In this document: in pieces, positions 1 to 27,944 of the stretch
Numbering within the stretch: position 1 is the first letter of the stretch
Layout: every line of letters starts with the position of its first letter
Source: Chiridota heheva
Lineage: Eukaryota; Echinodermata; Holothuroidea; Apodida; Chiridotidae
Assembly (NCBI GenBank): GCA_020152595.1
Contig: JAIGNY010001834.1
Location: 445,001 to 509,000, forward strand
DNA: 64,000 nt
Direction of reading: 5' to 3'
Made by a program: the position numbers and the translations under genes
The notes under the pieces: generated by a model
The model's database searches: none
What the model was told of the DNA's origin: nothing
What the model saw: only the letters and a program-made list of their open reading frames with translations

Positions 1-354
1 CTTATGAATCTATTTTCTACGATCACTTATTTCCCTTGTTCATTGATAAGTTTGAAAGATTTTTCCATACTCTGTATACATCTGTACATTCAGAGACGTA
101 GCGAGCAACCAAAACATTGGGTTAGTGATTTAGGTAGCGTCCAAAAAGTGGGAATCAAGCGTGTCTAGAATTTCCAAAGAAAGAGTGTATGCGTCGGTCG
201 ACAGCGTTACTTCTGAAATATTAAAGGTCCGGACCCCACAATCACCACGTGGTTACGCTACTAATTTAAGGGCTATAAAGTTTGCTCGTAATGATAAACT
301 GTAAGCGGTTCCTATTTTTCGATCAATACTCTTCTTACTTTATCAGTCTTAGAA
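1..354. other. no gene recognised
   Basis: AT-rich sequence upstream of the Polinton relic. No exon with plausible splice sites, no conserved protein motif and no repeat unit could be recognised here. Confidence 0.5.
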
Positions 355-360
355 TGAGTG

Positions 361-485
361 AGTAAGGGGCCACTATACAGCCGCTATCCAATCAGAATCC
401 GGCTTTGCTATGACGTCATAGCTTCTCCGTAGTTCGCTTCTGATTGGTCAGCGGTTGTAGAGTGACCTCTGAGATTTTTCCTCGA
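361..485 (+). repeat. left terminal inverted repeat of Polinton, internally palindromic
   Basis: This matches the reverse complement of 4195-4319 with scattered substitutions. The repeat is itself an imperfect palindrome centred near 414/415 on the 12-mer TATGACGTCATA, a perfect CRE-type palindrome. The arms carry CCAATCAGAA-like blocks and end in ACTATA-like blocks. Confidence 0.75.
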
Positions 486-3400
486 GGTGGTATTAATTCC
501 CCTCAGGAATTTGACCAATTCGTCAGCCACTTGCTACAACAGTACAATTTTGGAGAGCAAGTAGAAATGGGTGGTAACGTTGAAGATTGGGAGGGGTCAG
601 AGGAAAACAGGGCAAGTTGGAGAATATGGACGTGGAAGGCAACGATGTGGGAGACAAGGAGAGAAAGTCACTGCCAAAAACTGCTATCACATCGCCGAGA
701 CTCGAGGACGTCAGATTCCAAGGTACCATTCAGAAGCCAACGAACATGTGATTCGCTTTGACAGGGAAAAAATGCCCAACTGGTCATTAGAGAGGGAGTC
801 GTCATCATTGTCTTACACGCGATTTTCAAAAGTATGATCCAACGACTGGTCCAAGATTGTGTGGGTTTTGAAAGTCACGCACCGGCGTTAGACGTCCCAC
901 TATGGATTCAACTTATGCCGAGAGACTAAGTAAGTGTTCAACGTATCCTATCCGCAATCGCTTGGCCGCTTTCGTACTCGACGGCAATGCTGAAATCCGA
1001 GTCCTCCACATCAAACTGCCGCGGGGTAGTGGTCGCAGTAAAATGAAAGAATGGACTCAATAAAAACGATCCATCATCCGCATTACAACAAAGATCACCT
1101 CTGTTTAGCCCGTGCCCTCGTAACCGCCAAAGCTCGAATTGATAAAGAGACCGATAACTTCGTCAACTGAAGCAATATTCGGCAAGGTGATGGCAAGCAG
1201 AAACGTTTAGCAAAAGAGTTACATGAACGAGCCGGCGTTGCCATGGCTCCTTGTGGATTGAAAGAAATAGAGCATTTTCAAGCCGTGTTACCCGATTACC
1301 AAGTGAATGTCGTCACATCAAACCCATACGACTTTTTGTGTTCCAAGAGCCTCGTGAGAAACAGCTTTACCTACTCTATCATGATGCTCATTTCGATGTT
1401 GTCACTTCGCTACCGGGGCTATTGGATGTCGCCTACTTTTGCGATCGCTGCCTGAAAGGGTATGACCACTTTGAGCCTCATAGTTGCCGTAACGTCCTCG
1501 AGTGCTGTTTCAATGCAGGGAAGGAGGAATGCTAGTTGACTGAATGGATGCATTGCGACGATTGTGACCGAACGTTCAACAACCCGACTTATTTTGCAAA
1601 TTACAAGAAGATTCTGAAAAAGAGCCAAACCAGGATTCAAGACAAAACCAAAACACTGTCACGTACGATCTGTCAACGTATCCGTCGTTGCACTACTTGT
1701 GGTACCACTGTTAAGGATCAACATCGATGTGAGGAAAGGTGCTGTAGAAACTGCGAAAGTTACCAACCAAACGACCATTTTTTCTACATGCAAGTAATTG
1801 AGGATAGAAGGGAAGCAGAAGGACACGTAAACATCGATGACGAAGAGGCTCAAGCTATTCTCGGTCTGAAAGACGAGGTAAAGGAGGAAGAAGAGACCCT
1901 TCCGTTAAAATACATCTTCTTCGATTTCTAATGCATTCAAGAAGACAAGCTCGACATCGGTGGTTATATGCATGTGCTGAACTACTGTGTGGCGCATAGT
2001 GTTTGTTTGACCTGCAACCACGACAATGATAGCCTTCAAGGCTGCGAGACATGTGGCGCGAAAGAACACCTCTTCTCAGGAAAAATTATCAAAAAGACTT
2101 TTGCCAATGGTTACTTTTTCCAAAGAACAAAGGAGGAGCCACGGCTATTGAAAACAACATGAAATGATACGATGGCCATTTCATGCTGGACCACATGAAA
2201 AACATCGGAATGTGCCCCAATATCGTGATGAACGGATCCAAACTGATGAGTAAAGACTTGAAAGAAAAATCCAGAAAATAAGAAGAAAAAAAAGATGCCA
2301 CAACCTTGATGATCATTGATTCGTGCAACTTTATTTCGGCTCGGCTCTCATCCTTTCCCAAGACGTTTGAATTGACAGAGATGAAAAAGAGATATTTTCC
2401 GTACCCTTTTAAGACTAGAGCTAATGAAAATTAAGTCGGTCTATGGCCTGCAGTTGATACCTATAATCCCGATCACATGAAACCTGCTCAACGCAAAGAT
2501 TTTACCGTCTGGTATGAGGAGCAGAAGACCAAGATTTTTGACATGGCTCGAAACATGTACGAGTACTGTTGCAGTGACGTAGAACTGCTTCGTCGAGGAT
2601 GTTTGACAGTTAGAACAGATTTTTTGGAGACCACCAGAGAGGATCTCTTCAAAAAATGCCTCACTATTTCCATGGCCTGTATGCAGATGTTTCGACAAAA
2701 ATTCCTACGCCCTACCACGATCGCTCTGGTTCCTCATCGTGGTTACGATAATGCGCCCAATCCATCAAAGCTCTCCAATGGTTAAAATGGTTGAAGCACC
2801 AAGACGGTCGACGCATTCAGAGTGCTCGGTCTCGTGGAGGAGAAAAACACATAGCGTCGTACAACGCCAGTAGTTGAATACAAAAGGTTGTTCAAGGCTG
2901 GCAAGAGTTGCAGAAAGCTGCAGAGATGGGTATCGCATTATACATCTCGAAGTGTGGCATTTTAACCAAACGGTAAGTTACGATCCCTTAACCGGAGAAG
3001 CAGGTTTGTTCACGGCTCGTTCCTGACATAGTAAGGAGCTAGCAGGTGGCCTCCAGGATGCGACACCGAAGAGCAACGTCGCCAGTACATCAACTATTAC
3101 GAAGCTCGCAAATGTATCCGAATTGATCAACAAAACATAAAAAACCCGAGGGAAAGCGTGCCTTGGCTAAGCTGATGTTAAACTCCTGGGCAAAGGTTGA
3201 TCAACGCAACACATTCACCAAGACAGAGTTTGTCAACACCCTGGCAAAGTTCTACAAACTGCTGATCGACAAATCCAAAGAAGTGAAATATATTCAGTTC
3301 AACGACAAGTCCACCGCCCGGATCCAGTCGGTCGATACCGATGAGTTTATAGAAGTGTCACCTAACACCAACATATTCAATGCAGTCTATACCACGGCCC

Positions 3401-3927
3401 ACGCCCGTTTCACAATTTACAGCTACCTGAAAAAACTAAGGGATCGCGTGGTCTACTTAGACACCGATTCCATTGTCCACGTCCATCGACACGGAGATTG
3501 GCAATCACCCGTCGGAAACTTTCTGAGCGACATTACCGATGAGCTCGAGAAACCTTACGGTGTTGAGAGTTACATCACCGAGTTCGTATAGGGAGGTCTA
3601 AAGAACTATGCTTACAAAGTACACTCAACCAAAACTGACGCCGTCATTGTCGGAGAATGCAAAGTAAAGGGCATCACTTTGGACCACAATGCCATTCATA
3701 TGGTTAAATTTAAAGCGATGATCAACATAGTCAATCATGTGGATCCAGGAACCGGAAGGGCTTGGGACGATGATGAAGAAGTCATCGTTCCCGTCCACTA
3801 CTCTCAATGCATCCAGAGAGACAGTCCCGGTAAAGCTTTTACCAGAGCCATCACCAAGGAATGTCGACTAATTTATACAAAACGCGCCATTCGTACCGAT
3901 CTCACAATCCTCCCGTGCGGATATTAA
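480..3927 (+). pseudogene. decayed Polinton family-B DNA polymerase (PolB)
   Basis: Protein-primed type-B DNA polymerase of the Polinton/virus-like lineage, which would replicate the element. It is scattered over several frames. In order: an N-terminal segment with CLARALVTAKARIDKET (about 1099-1160); a stretch resembling the HDxHFDV-type block near 1380-1410; paired-cysteine clusters (about 1440-1780); exonuclease motif I ending in FDF at about 1920, where a TAA stop falls on the expected catalytic acidic position; a second exonuclease block (about 2170-2390); a stretch at 2477-2785; then a palm remnant with DTDS at 3460-3471 and the C-terminal KR.I..D.T motif near 3880. The palm motif A region (DxxSLYP) is missing between about 2900 and 3050, and the KxxxNSxYG region near 3170 is altered. 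Many stops and frameshifts make this non-functional. Confidence 0.85.
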
Positions 3928-4194
3928 ACCCTTCATCCCACAAGTTCCCTTACATGAACGGACAGGTTCGTCTACGACAAACGGGTGATTCAACTAGACC
4001 ACACTGCTGAATGCCAATATTAGTGGGTCAAGATCCGATGAAGCCCTAATGAGGACGGAAGGAGGGAAAAGAGCTACCATGGTTTGTCTCCTACGGTACA
4101 CTGCGTTCGATCAATCAGGAAAAGCTATACACCTCGTTAATAGGATTGTATGGAACAGTCAAGACTATCCCGTGAAGGCAATCCGATGTCCCGA

Positions 4195-4319
4195 AGGCAA
4201 AATCTTAGGGGTCACTATACAGTCGCTGACTAATCAGAAGCGAACTACGGCGAACTTATGACGTCATAGTAAAACTGGCTTCTTATTGGTTAGCGGCTCT
4301 ATAGTGGTCTCTTACTACT
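4195..4319 (-). repeat. right terminal inverted repeat of Polinton, internally palindromic
   Basis: Inverted partner of 361-485. It is also an imperfect palindrome about a TATGACGTCATA core (4258-4269). The terminal sequence reads AGTAGTAAGAGACC inward, compared with AGTAAGGGGCC at the left end. Confidence 0.75.
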
Positions 4320-4439
4320 TGAGTGGTACTCAAGATCGTTCTTATAATGAAACGGTTATCGTTTTTGCAAAAGTTGTAATATCGCTCACATAAATTTTAT
4401 TCTTAATTCTATAGGCAACAGAAAACTTGGTGAAGCTCT

Positions 4440-4590
4440 TAAAACGGAATAATCTGACTTTGATACCAAAAGAGACCTATTTTCAGAGCCCCAGAAACCA
4501 GATTAAGAAAATCAAGGTATAGCATAAAACAGAAGGCTATCAAATGTTTTAATAACGTTATATAGCCGTATAAAATATTTCATAACGTTA
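4440..4590 (+). repeat. satellite monomer, left of LINE insertion
   Basis: One unit of the same family as the array at 8600-9665. It shares the blocks CTGACTTTGATA, AGAGCCCCAGAAACCAGATT, ATCAAGGTATAG and AACGTTATATAGCCGTATA. It breaks off at ATAACGTTA (4582-4590). The same 9-mer restarts the array at 8600-8608 on the far side of the inserted LINE. Confidence 0.75.
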
Positions 4591-7500
4591 CCTTGCCTTA
4601 ACATTAATTCTCTTCACTCCATAAGTCGCATAAGGCCGTCACGCTCTCTGCTAAACCTGTCCCATTTTGTGATGCTTCCTTTTCCATATTCCAACCTATT
4701 CACCATGCATTGTTTCGCTCCTTCTCTGCTGTCCTACCCCATGTCGGTGCTGTCGTGCACTCGCTCTCACCCTCTCTCCTATGTATGTGTCCCAACCAGT
4801 TCCACTTTCTTCGTCGTACCTCTCAACTAATGTCGTTGATCTCTGCAATTTCTCCCAATCTCTTGTTTGTAATTCTTTGCGGTCATATCATCTTCAGTAT
4901 TCGTCTCAGGTACTGGTTTCGGAAAGCCTTCAGCTTTCTTTCATCGGCCAAAGACCATGAGCCTTAATTACTCTGTTCCACAGGGTTCAGTACTTGGTCC
5001 ACAGTGGTTCTTAATATATACCAATCCAATTTGCAAAATTGTTTTAAAACACAATGTGTCATATCACATATATGCTGATGACGCTCAAATTTACCTTGCT
5101 TTCAAACCTCATCAACAGAATTGTGATTACAGCATAAATGGTTTACAAAATTAGGTTCAAGATATCCGTGCTTGGATGAAAGTTAATCTTTTAAAGCTAA
5201 ATGACAATAAAACAGAATTCGTTCTTTTCGGTTCCCGTCAACAACTGAATAAGGTTACTGTTCCACACATTGCGGTTGGTGAATCATTTGTTCCATCTTC
5301 AACCCAAGTACAAAATCCTGGTGCATTTTCGATGCCAAAATGACTTTAAAACCTTATATCTCTAACGTCATCCGCATGGCTCATTTCATCTTCGTAATAT
5401 CGGTAAATTGCGTAAATATCTTAATCGTGAGCAGATTATTCATTCCTTTATAACATCACGTTTAGATACAGCCAATTCAATCCTTTACGGCTTGCCGTGT
5501 GAACAAATCAGTCGTTTCCAAAAGCTACAAAACACTGCGGCCAGAATTCTTACTCTCTTCAAAAAGTCCTGTCACATCAACCCAATTTTGAGAGATTTAC
5601 ACTGGCTTCCTGTATTATATCGTATCATCTATAAGATATTGCTTATCGTATACAAATCTCTCCAAAGTCGTGCTCCACTTTACATATCTAATTTGTTAAA
5701 ACTGTATATTCCTGTCCGTAATTTACGTTTTTTAGATAAATTGCTTCTGTTTGAATTAAAATCCAAGCATTCATGGTGGGGACAGGTTTTCCGCCGCTGA
5801 TGTCCCAAGGTTATGGAATGGCTTTTGTCAATGTTTATTAAATGTTCTCTTGTTTTATGATTATTTTGTATTTTTGTATTTATTGTATGGTGCCTTGAGC
5901 ACCTAATTTAGGTGGTTTGTGCGCATTATAAGTCTTATCATTATTTTTATGATGATAATTATTCAACAGGGGTATCTTAGTTCTCCTTCCAGCCTTCCCA
6001 ATCCTCTGACCTTCCACACCTTCCAAAATCCTTGGAATGCACGCTTTGCCTTTTGTAGTTTATTGATGATGTCTCTAGTACTTTCCTCTTCCTTGTTTAC
6101 TATGACTCCAAGGTACACAAATTCATCAACATCTTTGACCTGTACACCGTTCACCATGATTCTTTCCATACTTTTAACATGCTCAGACTTTCTTCTCGTT
6201 TAGGTCGTTGAACTTGGACGACCATAGTGCAATGTCGTCTGCGAAATCGAGTTCCTCTAGTGCAGTTGTAAAATTTTATAGTAGCCCTCTTCTCTTGTCC
6301 TCGGTTGTCTTTCCCACGACCCAGTTTAGGACCAGTAGGTATACAAATCCAAGACATCACGTAACCCTGTTTTACTCCTGTCTTGATTTTGAATCAATCT
6401 GATGTCTCATTCTCGTCGATAACTGCATACTGAAGCCTCTCTATAAGTCTGCTATCATTCTCACCATCTTGCTTGGTATTTCATAAATCCTCGTGATATT
6501 CGACAAGCTTTTTTCTGTGAATCGAATCAAAGGCTTTTTTTCAAAATCCACAAAGTAAATGTATAGTGTCGCTCTCTACTCATTTGATTGTTCAAGGATG
6601 TTTCTCAGCGTGAAGCTCTCTTCCGTCGTACCTCTCTTTGAACATAATCCAGCCTGTTCCTTCAGAAGCCTTTATTCTTTTTTCGATCCTCTCTAGCACT
6701 AGAGAATATTTTGCTGATGACTGGTAATAGAATCATTTTAAAGCTTGTTGAAAAGTCCAGTCAGCCTAGGTGTAGTTTCTACCTTGTCAGCTTTTGATAG
6801 CTCCGGGCCGACTTTGTCTACCCTGGGCGCTTTCCCTTCACTTGTTCTCTTCAGTGCGTCCATAACGTCATTCACTAGCCATCTTTCTGAGTCTATTTCT
6901 TAGATCTCTTCTATCTCTTTATAAATTTAATCTTCTATTGGGTTCGCTTGATCTTTTCTGTTTAGTACCTAAACAGAAAAGGTGTGAACGCTAAAGTATT
7001 CTACCCATTCATTCAACCTTTCCCTCTTTTCTCTTGTCAGTAACCCTTGCTTGTTCTTCCACCTATTGCTTGTCTCTTCCTTTTCCCAGTTATCATCCAC
7101 GCTAATTTATATACTTCTTTGCTCCTTCCGTTTTCTCCGCCGCCACTGCCTTCTCCTCTATCAACTTCCTCTTGTCCTCCTTCGCTCTCCTCTTCACTTC
7201 CTTGTCTTTCTTTTGTACTCTTCTTTCCGTCTCTGCTTCAGTCTATCTTATCTTGTGCTTTCCAATCTTAGTTTTGCCTTTCTTTTCCTTAATTCTCCAT
7301 GTTTCATTCCCTATTCATGGTTTGCTCTGTTTCTTTGTCTTCAAAATTATTTTCATGGCAGCTTCTCTGTACACCTCCAAAGTCTTACTGTGTTCTTTTT
7401 CTGGGTCTTCTATGTCTCCTAAAGCCTGAAACCTATTCTTCATCTCTATGTTGTATCTCTTCCTGATCTCTCCACTCTGCAGCTTGCGTACATAGATCAT

Positions 7501-8599
7501 CTCCCTCCCTTTCTTTTCTGCCACATTATTTGCTAGCTTAAGCGTTATACTGGTTCTGACAAAATAGTGGTTATTGTACACATCTGTTCCTCTCATGACT
7601 TTCGTGTCCAGTATTGATGTTTTCATGCAATAATTCACCATGACGTGCGATCTGATTTAACGTCCTACCGTCTGGTGACCTCCAAGTCACTTTGTGGATT
7701 TCTTTCTGCGGAAATACCGTTTCAGTGATAACTAATCCAGTGGCGCTGCAAAAGTCATATAATCTCTCGCCGTTGACATTCATGACTCCAATATCATGTC
7801 TTCCTATTATTTCGTCCGTGTTCATGTTATCATTTCCTACCTTGGCATTTAAGTCATTCATAACTACATTCATGGCATGTTTGTTGTAGCTTGCTAGTGT
7901 GTCCTGCAGTTGATTGTAAAATTCATATTTTTATCTTCATCATTTGCCACATTCGTTGCATATGCTTATATTATCATAATTTTTTTGTGTTTCGAGTAAA
8001 AACGTGCCATCGTTAACCTTTTGCTAACCTGCGTCCACTGCATCAGGGCTCTCTATGTTCTCACACTCATTATGGCTACTCTTCCTTGTAGCACTACTTC
8101 ATCACCTACATATACCACAACTTCACCACTTTGCAGCGTTACTAAACCCATGCCCTTCTCACCGGCTCTCATTAAATCCTAGCACTTCAATTCAATAGTC
8201 TCTCATCTCATTGGCCACTTGTGCGGTTTTCGTTGTCTCATCCGTAGTCCTTACATTTCAGCATTGTTGGCTAATTCGTTGTTTCGGACCCTTATGGATC
8301 CCAGCGACCCTTAGGCTTCCCGCAGGCTTTGATCTGAGGGCGTCATCACATCATCCACAGCAGTTTCCCCAGTTTCCGTTGTATTATTTCAGCTTTCTCG
8401 ATTTCTGTAGCGTTCAAATTTTTGACGGGTAGGGCTATTAGCCCTACACCTAATACCTAATCTGGACGACCAGGAACTGAATTTAGTCAGGCTTCTCCCC
8501 TGTGATCAGTCCGGCATGGTTGGACATACCGGGGATATCAATCCCCGCCGACATTGCTCCCAGGATCACAGAAACACACAACAGTACATAGGTTGATTT
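4591..8599 (-). mobile_element. RTE-like LINE, minus strand, interrupted
   Basis: Non-LTR retrotransposon relic read from right to left. Near 8200-8590 lies a 5' region. An APE-type endonuclease follows at about 7873-7315: an N-A-K-V-G block, W.SPDGRT.NQI, and a DV...H block. The reverse transcriptase catalytic block FADDIAL lies near 6227-6257 and a VYLG block near 6100. A C-terminal WNWLGH block appears on the far side of the inner insertion, near 4786-4806. Frames are broken throughout. The element is split by a plus-strand LINE (about 4950-5945) and lies inside a satellite monomer. The clade is inferred from the motif style only. Confidence 0.65.
4950..5945 (+). mobile_element. 5'-truncated CR1/L2-like LINE nested in RTE-like LINE
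   Basis: Plus-strand reverse transcriptase fragment. It starts at a PQGSVLGP block (about 4975), followed by YADDAQIYL (about 5065) and a KLNDNKTEF block. The C-terminal thumb region (5408-5800) contains FITSRLD, LYGLP, LQNTAARI and LHWLPV, as in CR1/L2-type elements. Stops separate these pieces. The 3' end runs into an ATT/ATAATT-rich tail near 5930-5950. It is 5' truncated, as is usual for such insertions. Confidence 0.75.
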
Positions 8600-9665
8600 A
8601 TAACGTTATGTGTTACATAAACAGACTTTGATAACGTAAGAGTGTTTCATTTAGAGCGCCAGACACCATGTTCAGAATATCAGGATAAATAATAACACAA
8701 GGTTAAAAACACTTTGTTATATAACGTTATATAAGGTTAAATAGCCGTATTTAATGATGTTATAACTTTTAACATTCTGTTTTATGTAATGTGACTTTGA
8801 TAACGAATAACAGCCTCGATCAGAGCCTTTACAAACCAGATTGACTCGGTATAGTACAGGAAACAACATTAAAAACGTTGTAATGCATAACATTATATAG
8901 TCGTATATAACTGTATAATAGTATTATAACTTTGCATAACCTTATGTGTTAAATAATCTGATTTTAATAACAAGGGAGAGCTTTGGATCAGAGCCCCAGA
9001 GACCAGATTAAGAATATCAAGGTATCAGTAACACAAGCTTATAAGTAACGTTTTAATAACGTTATATAGCCGTATAAAACATTTTATTACAATTATTTGA
9101 CTTTAATAACATCAGGGCGTTTCGATCAAAGCGCCAAAGAGCAAATTGAGAATACTGAGGTATAGCATAACACATGACGTTATAACAACTTTTTATTAGC
9201 GCTATATGACGAAAATAGCCGTCTGTAACGTTATTATAACTTTTATAATGTTATGTTTTACGTAATCTGACTTTGACGACAAGTAGAGCTTTGATCAGAG
9301 CCCAGGAAATCAAAATAAGAATATCAAGGTATATTATCAAATAAAACGTTATTAAGACGTTGTAATAACGCTATTTAACAATATGGAGCCTTATATAACG
9401 TTTTCCAGCATTACCTTTTATACAATCTGACTTTGATAACAAAGAAGAGCATTGATCAGAGTCCGATTAACTAGAATGAAAACATCTAGATATAGTATAA
9501 CATAAAGCGTTGTTAAACGTTGTAGAAACGCTATATAACGTTATATAGTCATATATAACGTTATCATAACACTTTATAATGTTATGTGTTATATAACCTG
9601 ACCTTTATAACAAAGCAGAGCCTTAGTTAGAGCCCCAGAAACCAGATTAAAAATATGAAGGTATA
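8600..9665 (+). repeat. tandem satellite array, unit about 165 bp
   Basis: About seven diverged units. The anchor CTGACTTTGATAAC or a close variant recurs near 8621, 8797, 8960, 9090, 9260, 9427 and 9597. Each unit carries an AGAGCcccAGAaACCAGATT-like block and several AACGTTATATAG blocks. One further unit lies at 4440-4590, so the array predates the LINE insertion. Confidence 0.8.
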
Positions 9666-10253
9666 GTTTAGGACAACATGCACAATGATTGGACTAAATT
9701 AGATAACTTTTACAACAAGCTATAATTAAGAATTTTTAACATAAATTTAATAAGAAAAAACAAAAATTTCTTTTAATTATCGATGCAAGTAAAACAATCC
9801 TTTTGAATAAGATTTAACTATTGACTTAAATTTTCTCATGTTGTGGCAGAGTGGTGAAATAGACTAAATGAGGTCTGCATCTCATTTACCTCTAAGATAT
9901 ACTACATATGGCGCACCCAATTCCTTTGGCCCTCGGACATTTGGCGTGTGTTCCTCCCCACTCCCCGCCATGAGATACATTCCCTTGATATTTTAGTATA
10001 CGGCAGTCTGTTTTACCAGACAATGTGCTATCTTTGCAACAAACATACAGAACCTATGACCAGCTTTGTTATTTGCCAGTAAATATCATGACTACAAACG
10101 AAACATAACAGAGCACCGACATTTGCAATTTGCAGTGTTATTTTCCTTCTATGATACATTCATTAAAAGTATGATTATGCTGTAATATATTCAATATATG
10201 TATGATCATTTTGAGGCGCTATATGATTCATAATGCTACGTTTTTTTTTGTAG
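9666..10253. other. no gene recognised
   Basis: Sequence between the satellite and the first visible receptor exon. I looked for the preceding exon of the GABA-B-like ligand-binding domain and did not find one. Confidence 0.4.
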
Positions 10254-26022
<15,769 letters not shown>

Positions 26023-26333
26023 AGTGCCGACTATTTCTTCTAGCAAGTCTGATTCGTCAGCTGAGAAAAAGAATGAAGATAGAAAATGACAAATTTACAC
26101 AAACTTCTAGCGAAGGAGCGGAAACCGTTGATTTGGAACAGCCGTAGTGATTAAGCACAAGATTGCTGGAAAGTTTTAATACATATGATAATATGCAAAA
26201 TAATATGTAAAATGTGTGTTGTTATCATTTCAATAGATAAATTTCACAAATACTTGCCAATCGTTTTTATTGTGTAATGAAAAATTGAAGTAAAGAAAGT
26301 ATAAACTTGACACAGCCAGATTCTCCAATCAAA
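26023..26333. other. 3' flank of receptor gene
   Basis: Follows the receptor stop codon. No canonical AATAAA or ATTAAA signal was seen close to the stop, so the transcript end is not placed. Confidence 0.4.
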
Positions 26334-27175
26334 ATTAGCAGTGAAAGACGTTTTAAACAGATGAAAGTAAAATATCTGTAAATACTGACAGGAATACATG
26401 ACTACAAAAACGTCTGTTTAGTTAAACTTCCAAATATCACAAATTGTACATAATTCAGGATGGGCGGAGCCAGTGGTGGGAGGAGGGAAAGGAGGGGGTG
26501 GGTGGGGGGCGTTACCCCAATAACTGTAGGCGAGGCATATGTTATCACGCTACAACACCTCATTAGCTTCTCAAATAATTTTAGTTAAACGCGTCATTTT
26601 GTTACCGTACCTCAATATAGCTACCTCGCCCTGGCGCGGTTAGTAGACCATTTTGACTGGGGAGAGGAGAAAGGGGAAGAGGGGGTGATAGGGGGGAGGG
26701 GGTGGGAGGGGGTTAAATATATCATTTATCGACGACCTCAAATTAGTATCCCATTTGAAAAAGAATGCCTTCCTGCTGCCCTGTAGAAAACTTAACAGTC
26801 AAAACTCGGTACCGGATTGGTAAATCTGGTTTATTTAATCTCAAATTTTACCAACAGAGTCTCACAGTTTAGAGAAGGGATGACTCCCTCACCCCCGGTA
26901 TTTACGCCCCTTCTTCTGCCCTACATTATTCTAGATCTGTCTAGATTAGCAGTGAAAGACGTTACAAACAGATCAAAGTAAAATATTGGTGAATACTGAC
27001 AGGAATACATGACTACGAAAATGTCTGTTTAGTCAAACTTCCAAATATCACAAATTGTACATAATTCAGGATGGGCAAAGCCGGATAAGGAGGGGGAGGA
27101 AGGGGGTTCTCCAATAACTGTAGGTGAGCATATGTTATCACGCTACCACACCTCATTAACTCCTCAAATAATTCG
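26334..27175. repeat. direct duplication of about 240 bp, spaced 611 bp
   Basis: 26334-26582 and 26945-27175 match with few differences, from ATTAGCAGTGAAAGACG to CTCAAATAATT. Each copy carries a purine-rich GGGAGG tract. The second copy runs to the edge of the perfect palindrome at 27179. The segment between them (about 26583-26944) is G-rich and non-coding. Confidence 0.85.
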
Positions 27176-27178
27176 AAT

Positions 27179-27240
27179 TTGTAAATAGCTTGCAAGTTTC
27201 TGAGTTTTGCAAAACTCAGAAACTTGCAAGCTATTTACAA
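27179..27240. repeat. perfect 62-bp palindrome
   Basis: Positions 27179-27209 and 27210-27240 are exact reverse complements with no spacer. The centre is TTTTGCAAAA. It could form a cruciform or a 31-bp hairpin. Confidence 0.97.
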
Positions 27241-27612
27241 CTTTTGACAATTAATTACTCGGGCAGTTGTAGTCTTTATATATCAAACAAAGTAAGATCT
27301 ATTTCAAGATCGCTCGAACATTAATTACAGATTTGTAATTAATGGATGTCGCTATTAAGCAACATTAATGTGACCATAATGCATCATATAAATTCAATGT
27401 GAAGAAGAATTTAACTGAGACAGTCTACATGTACGGTGTGTGGGCGTGAGCATATAAAGGCAATTTGTATATTGGTTGAATAACATCTGAGCAGGTCAAT
27501 GCTTTGTTTTAATTCTGAAAATTAATGCTTTTAGGTTTTACGTAATTGCTGACCAAAGTTTGATTATAATCTAATTTACTGGCCGTGTGAGATTTGTTAT
27601 GTATGATCAGAT

Positions 27613-27944
27613 CAGTGGCGTAGGAAGCGGAAAGGGGAGAAGGGCAGGGAGGGGTGGGGCAAGCCGCCCCCATTTGGGCTTTCCCGGTCGAGCCGTCTCT
27701 TTCTCGGTCCGGCGAAACTGGCCAAAATTTCAGAAACTGGCCAAACTTTTCCCAAAACTGGCCAAAATGACCAAAAAACTGGTCAAATTTTCTCAAAAAC
27801 TTGCCAAAATTTCCCGTAAGAATTTTTTTAAGATACTTAATTTACCAGTTAATTTTTGCACTTGTCACAGGAAATTTTATGGGTTTTGCCCCCCCTTCCT
27901 CCCCTTCCTCTTCTCAAAGAAGTAGACCTTCCTACGCCCCTGGA
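27613..27944. repeat. inverted-end element with GGCCAAA repeats
   Basis: Begins CAGTGGCGTAGGAAG and ends CCTTCCTACGCCCCTGG, an inverted pair. The interior has several AACTGGCCAAA-like repeats. It appears to be a non-autonomous element; the reading frames in it are not genes. Confidence 0.5.

Larger units (their letters stand above)
361..4319 (+). mobile_element. internally deleted Polinton/Maverick relic
   Basis: The unit is bounded by inverted repeats of about 120 bp (361-485 and 4195-4319). Both outer ends begin AGTA when read inward. The 6-mer TGAGTG stands immediately outside both ends (355-360 and 4320-4325). Polintons are known to make 6-bp target duplications and to have long terminal inverted repeats starting with AG. 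The only recognisable coding content is a broken protein-primed type-B DNA polymerase. Integrase, packaging ATPase, protease and capsid genes are not seen. Full elements are usually 15-20 kb, so this is a deletion derivative. The right end carries one extra AGT triplet relative to the left, so the exact boundary is uncertain by about 3 bp. Confidence 0.75.
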
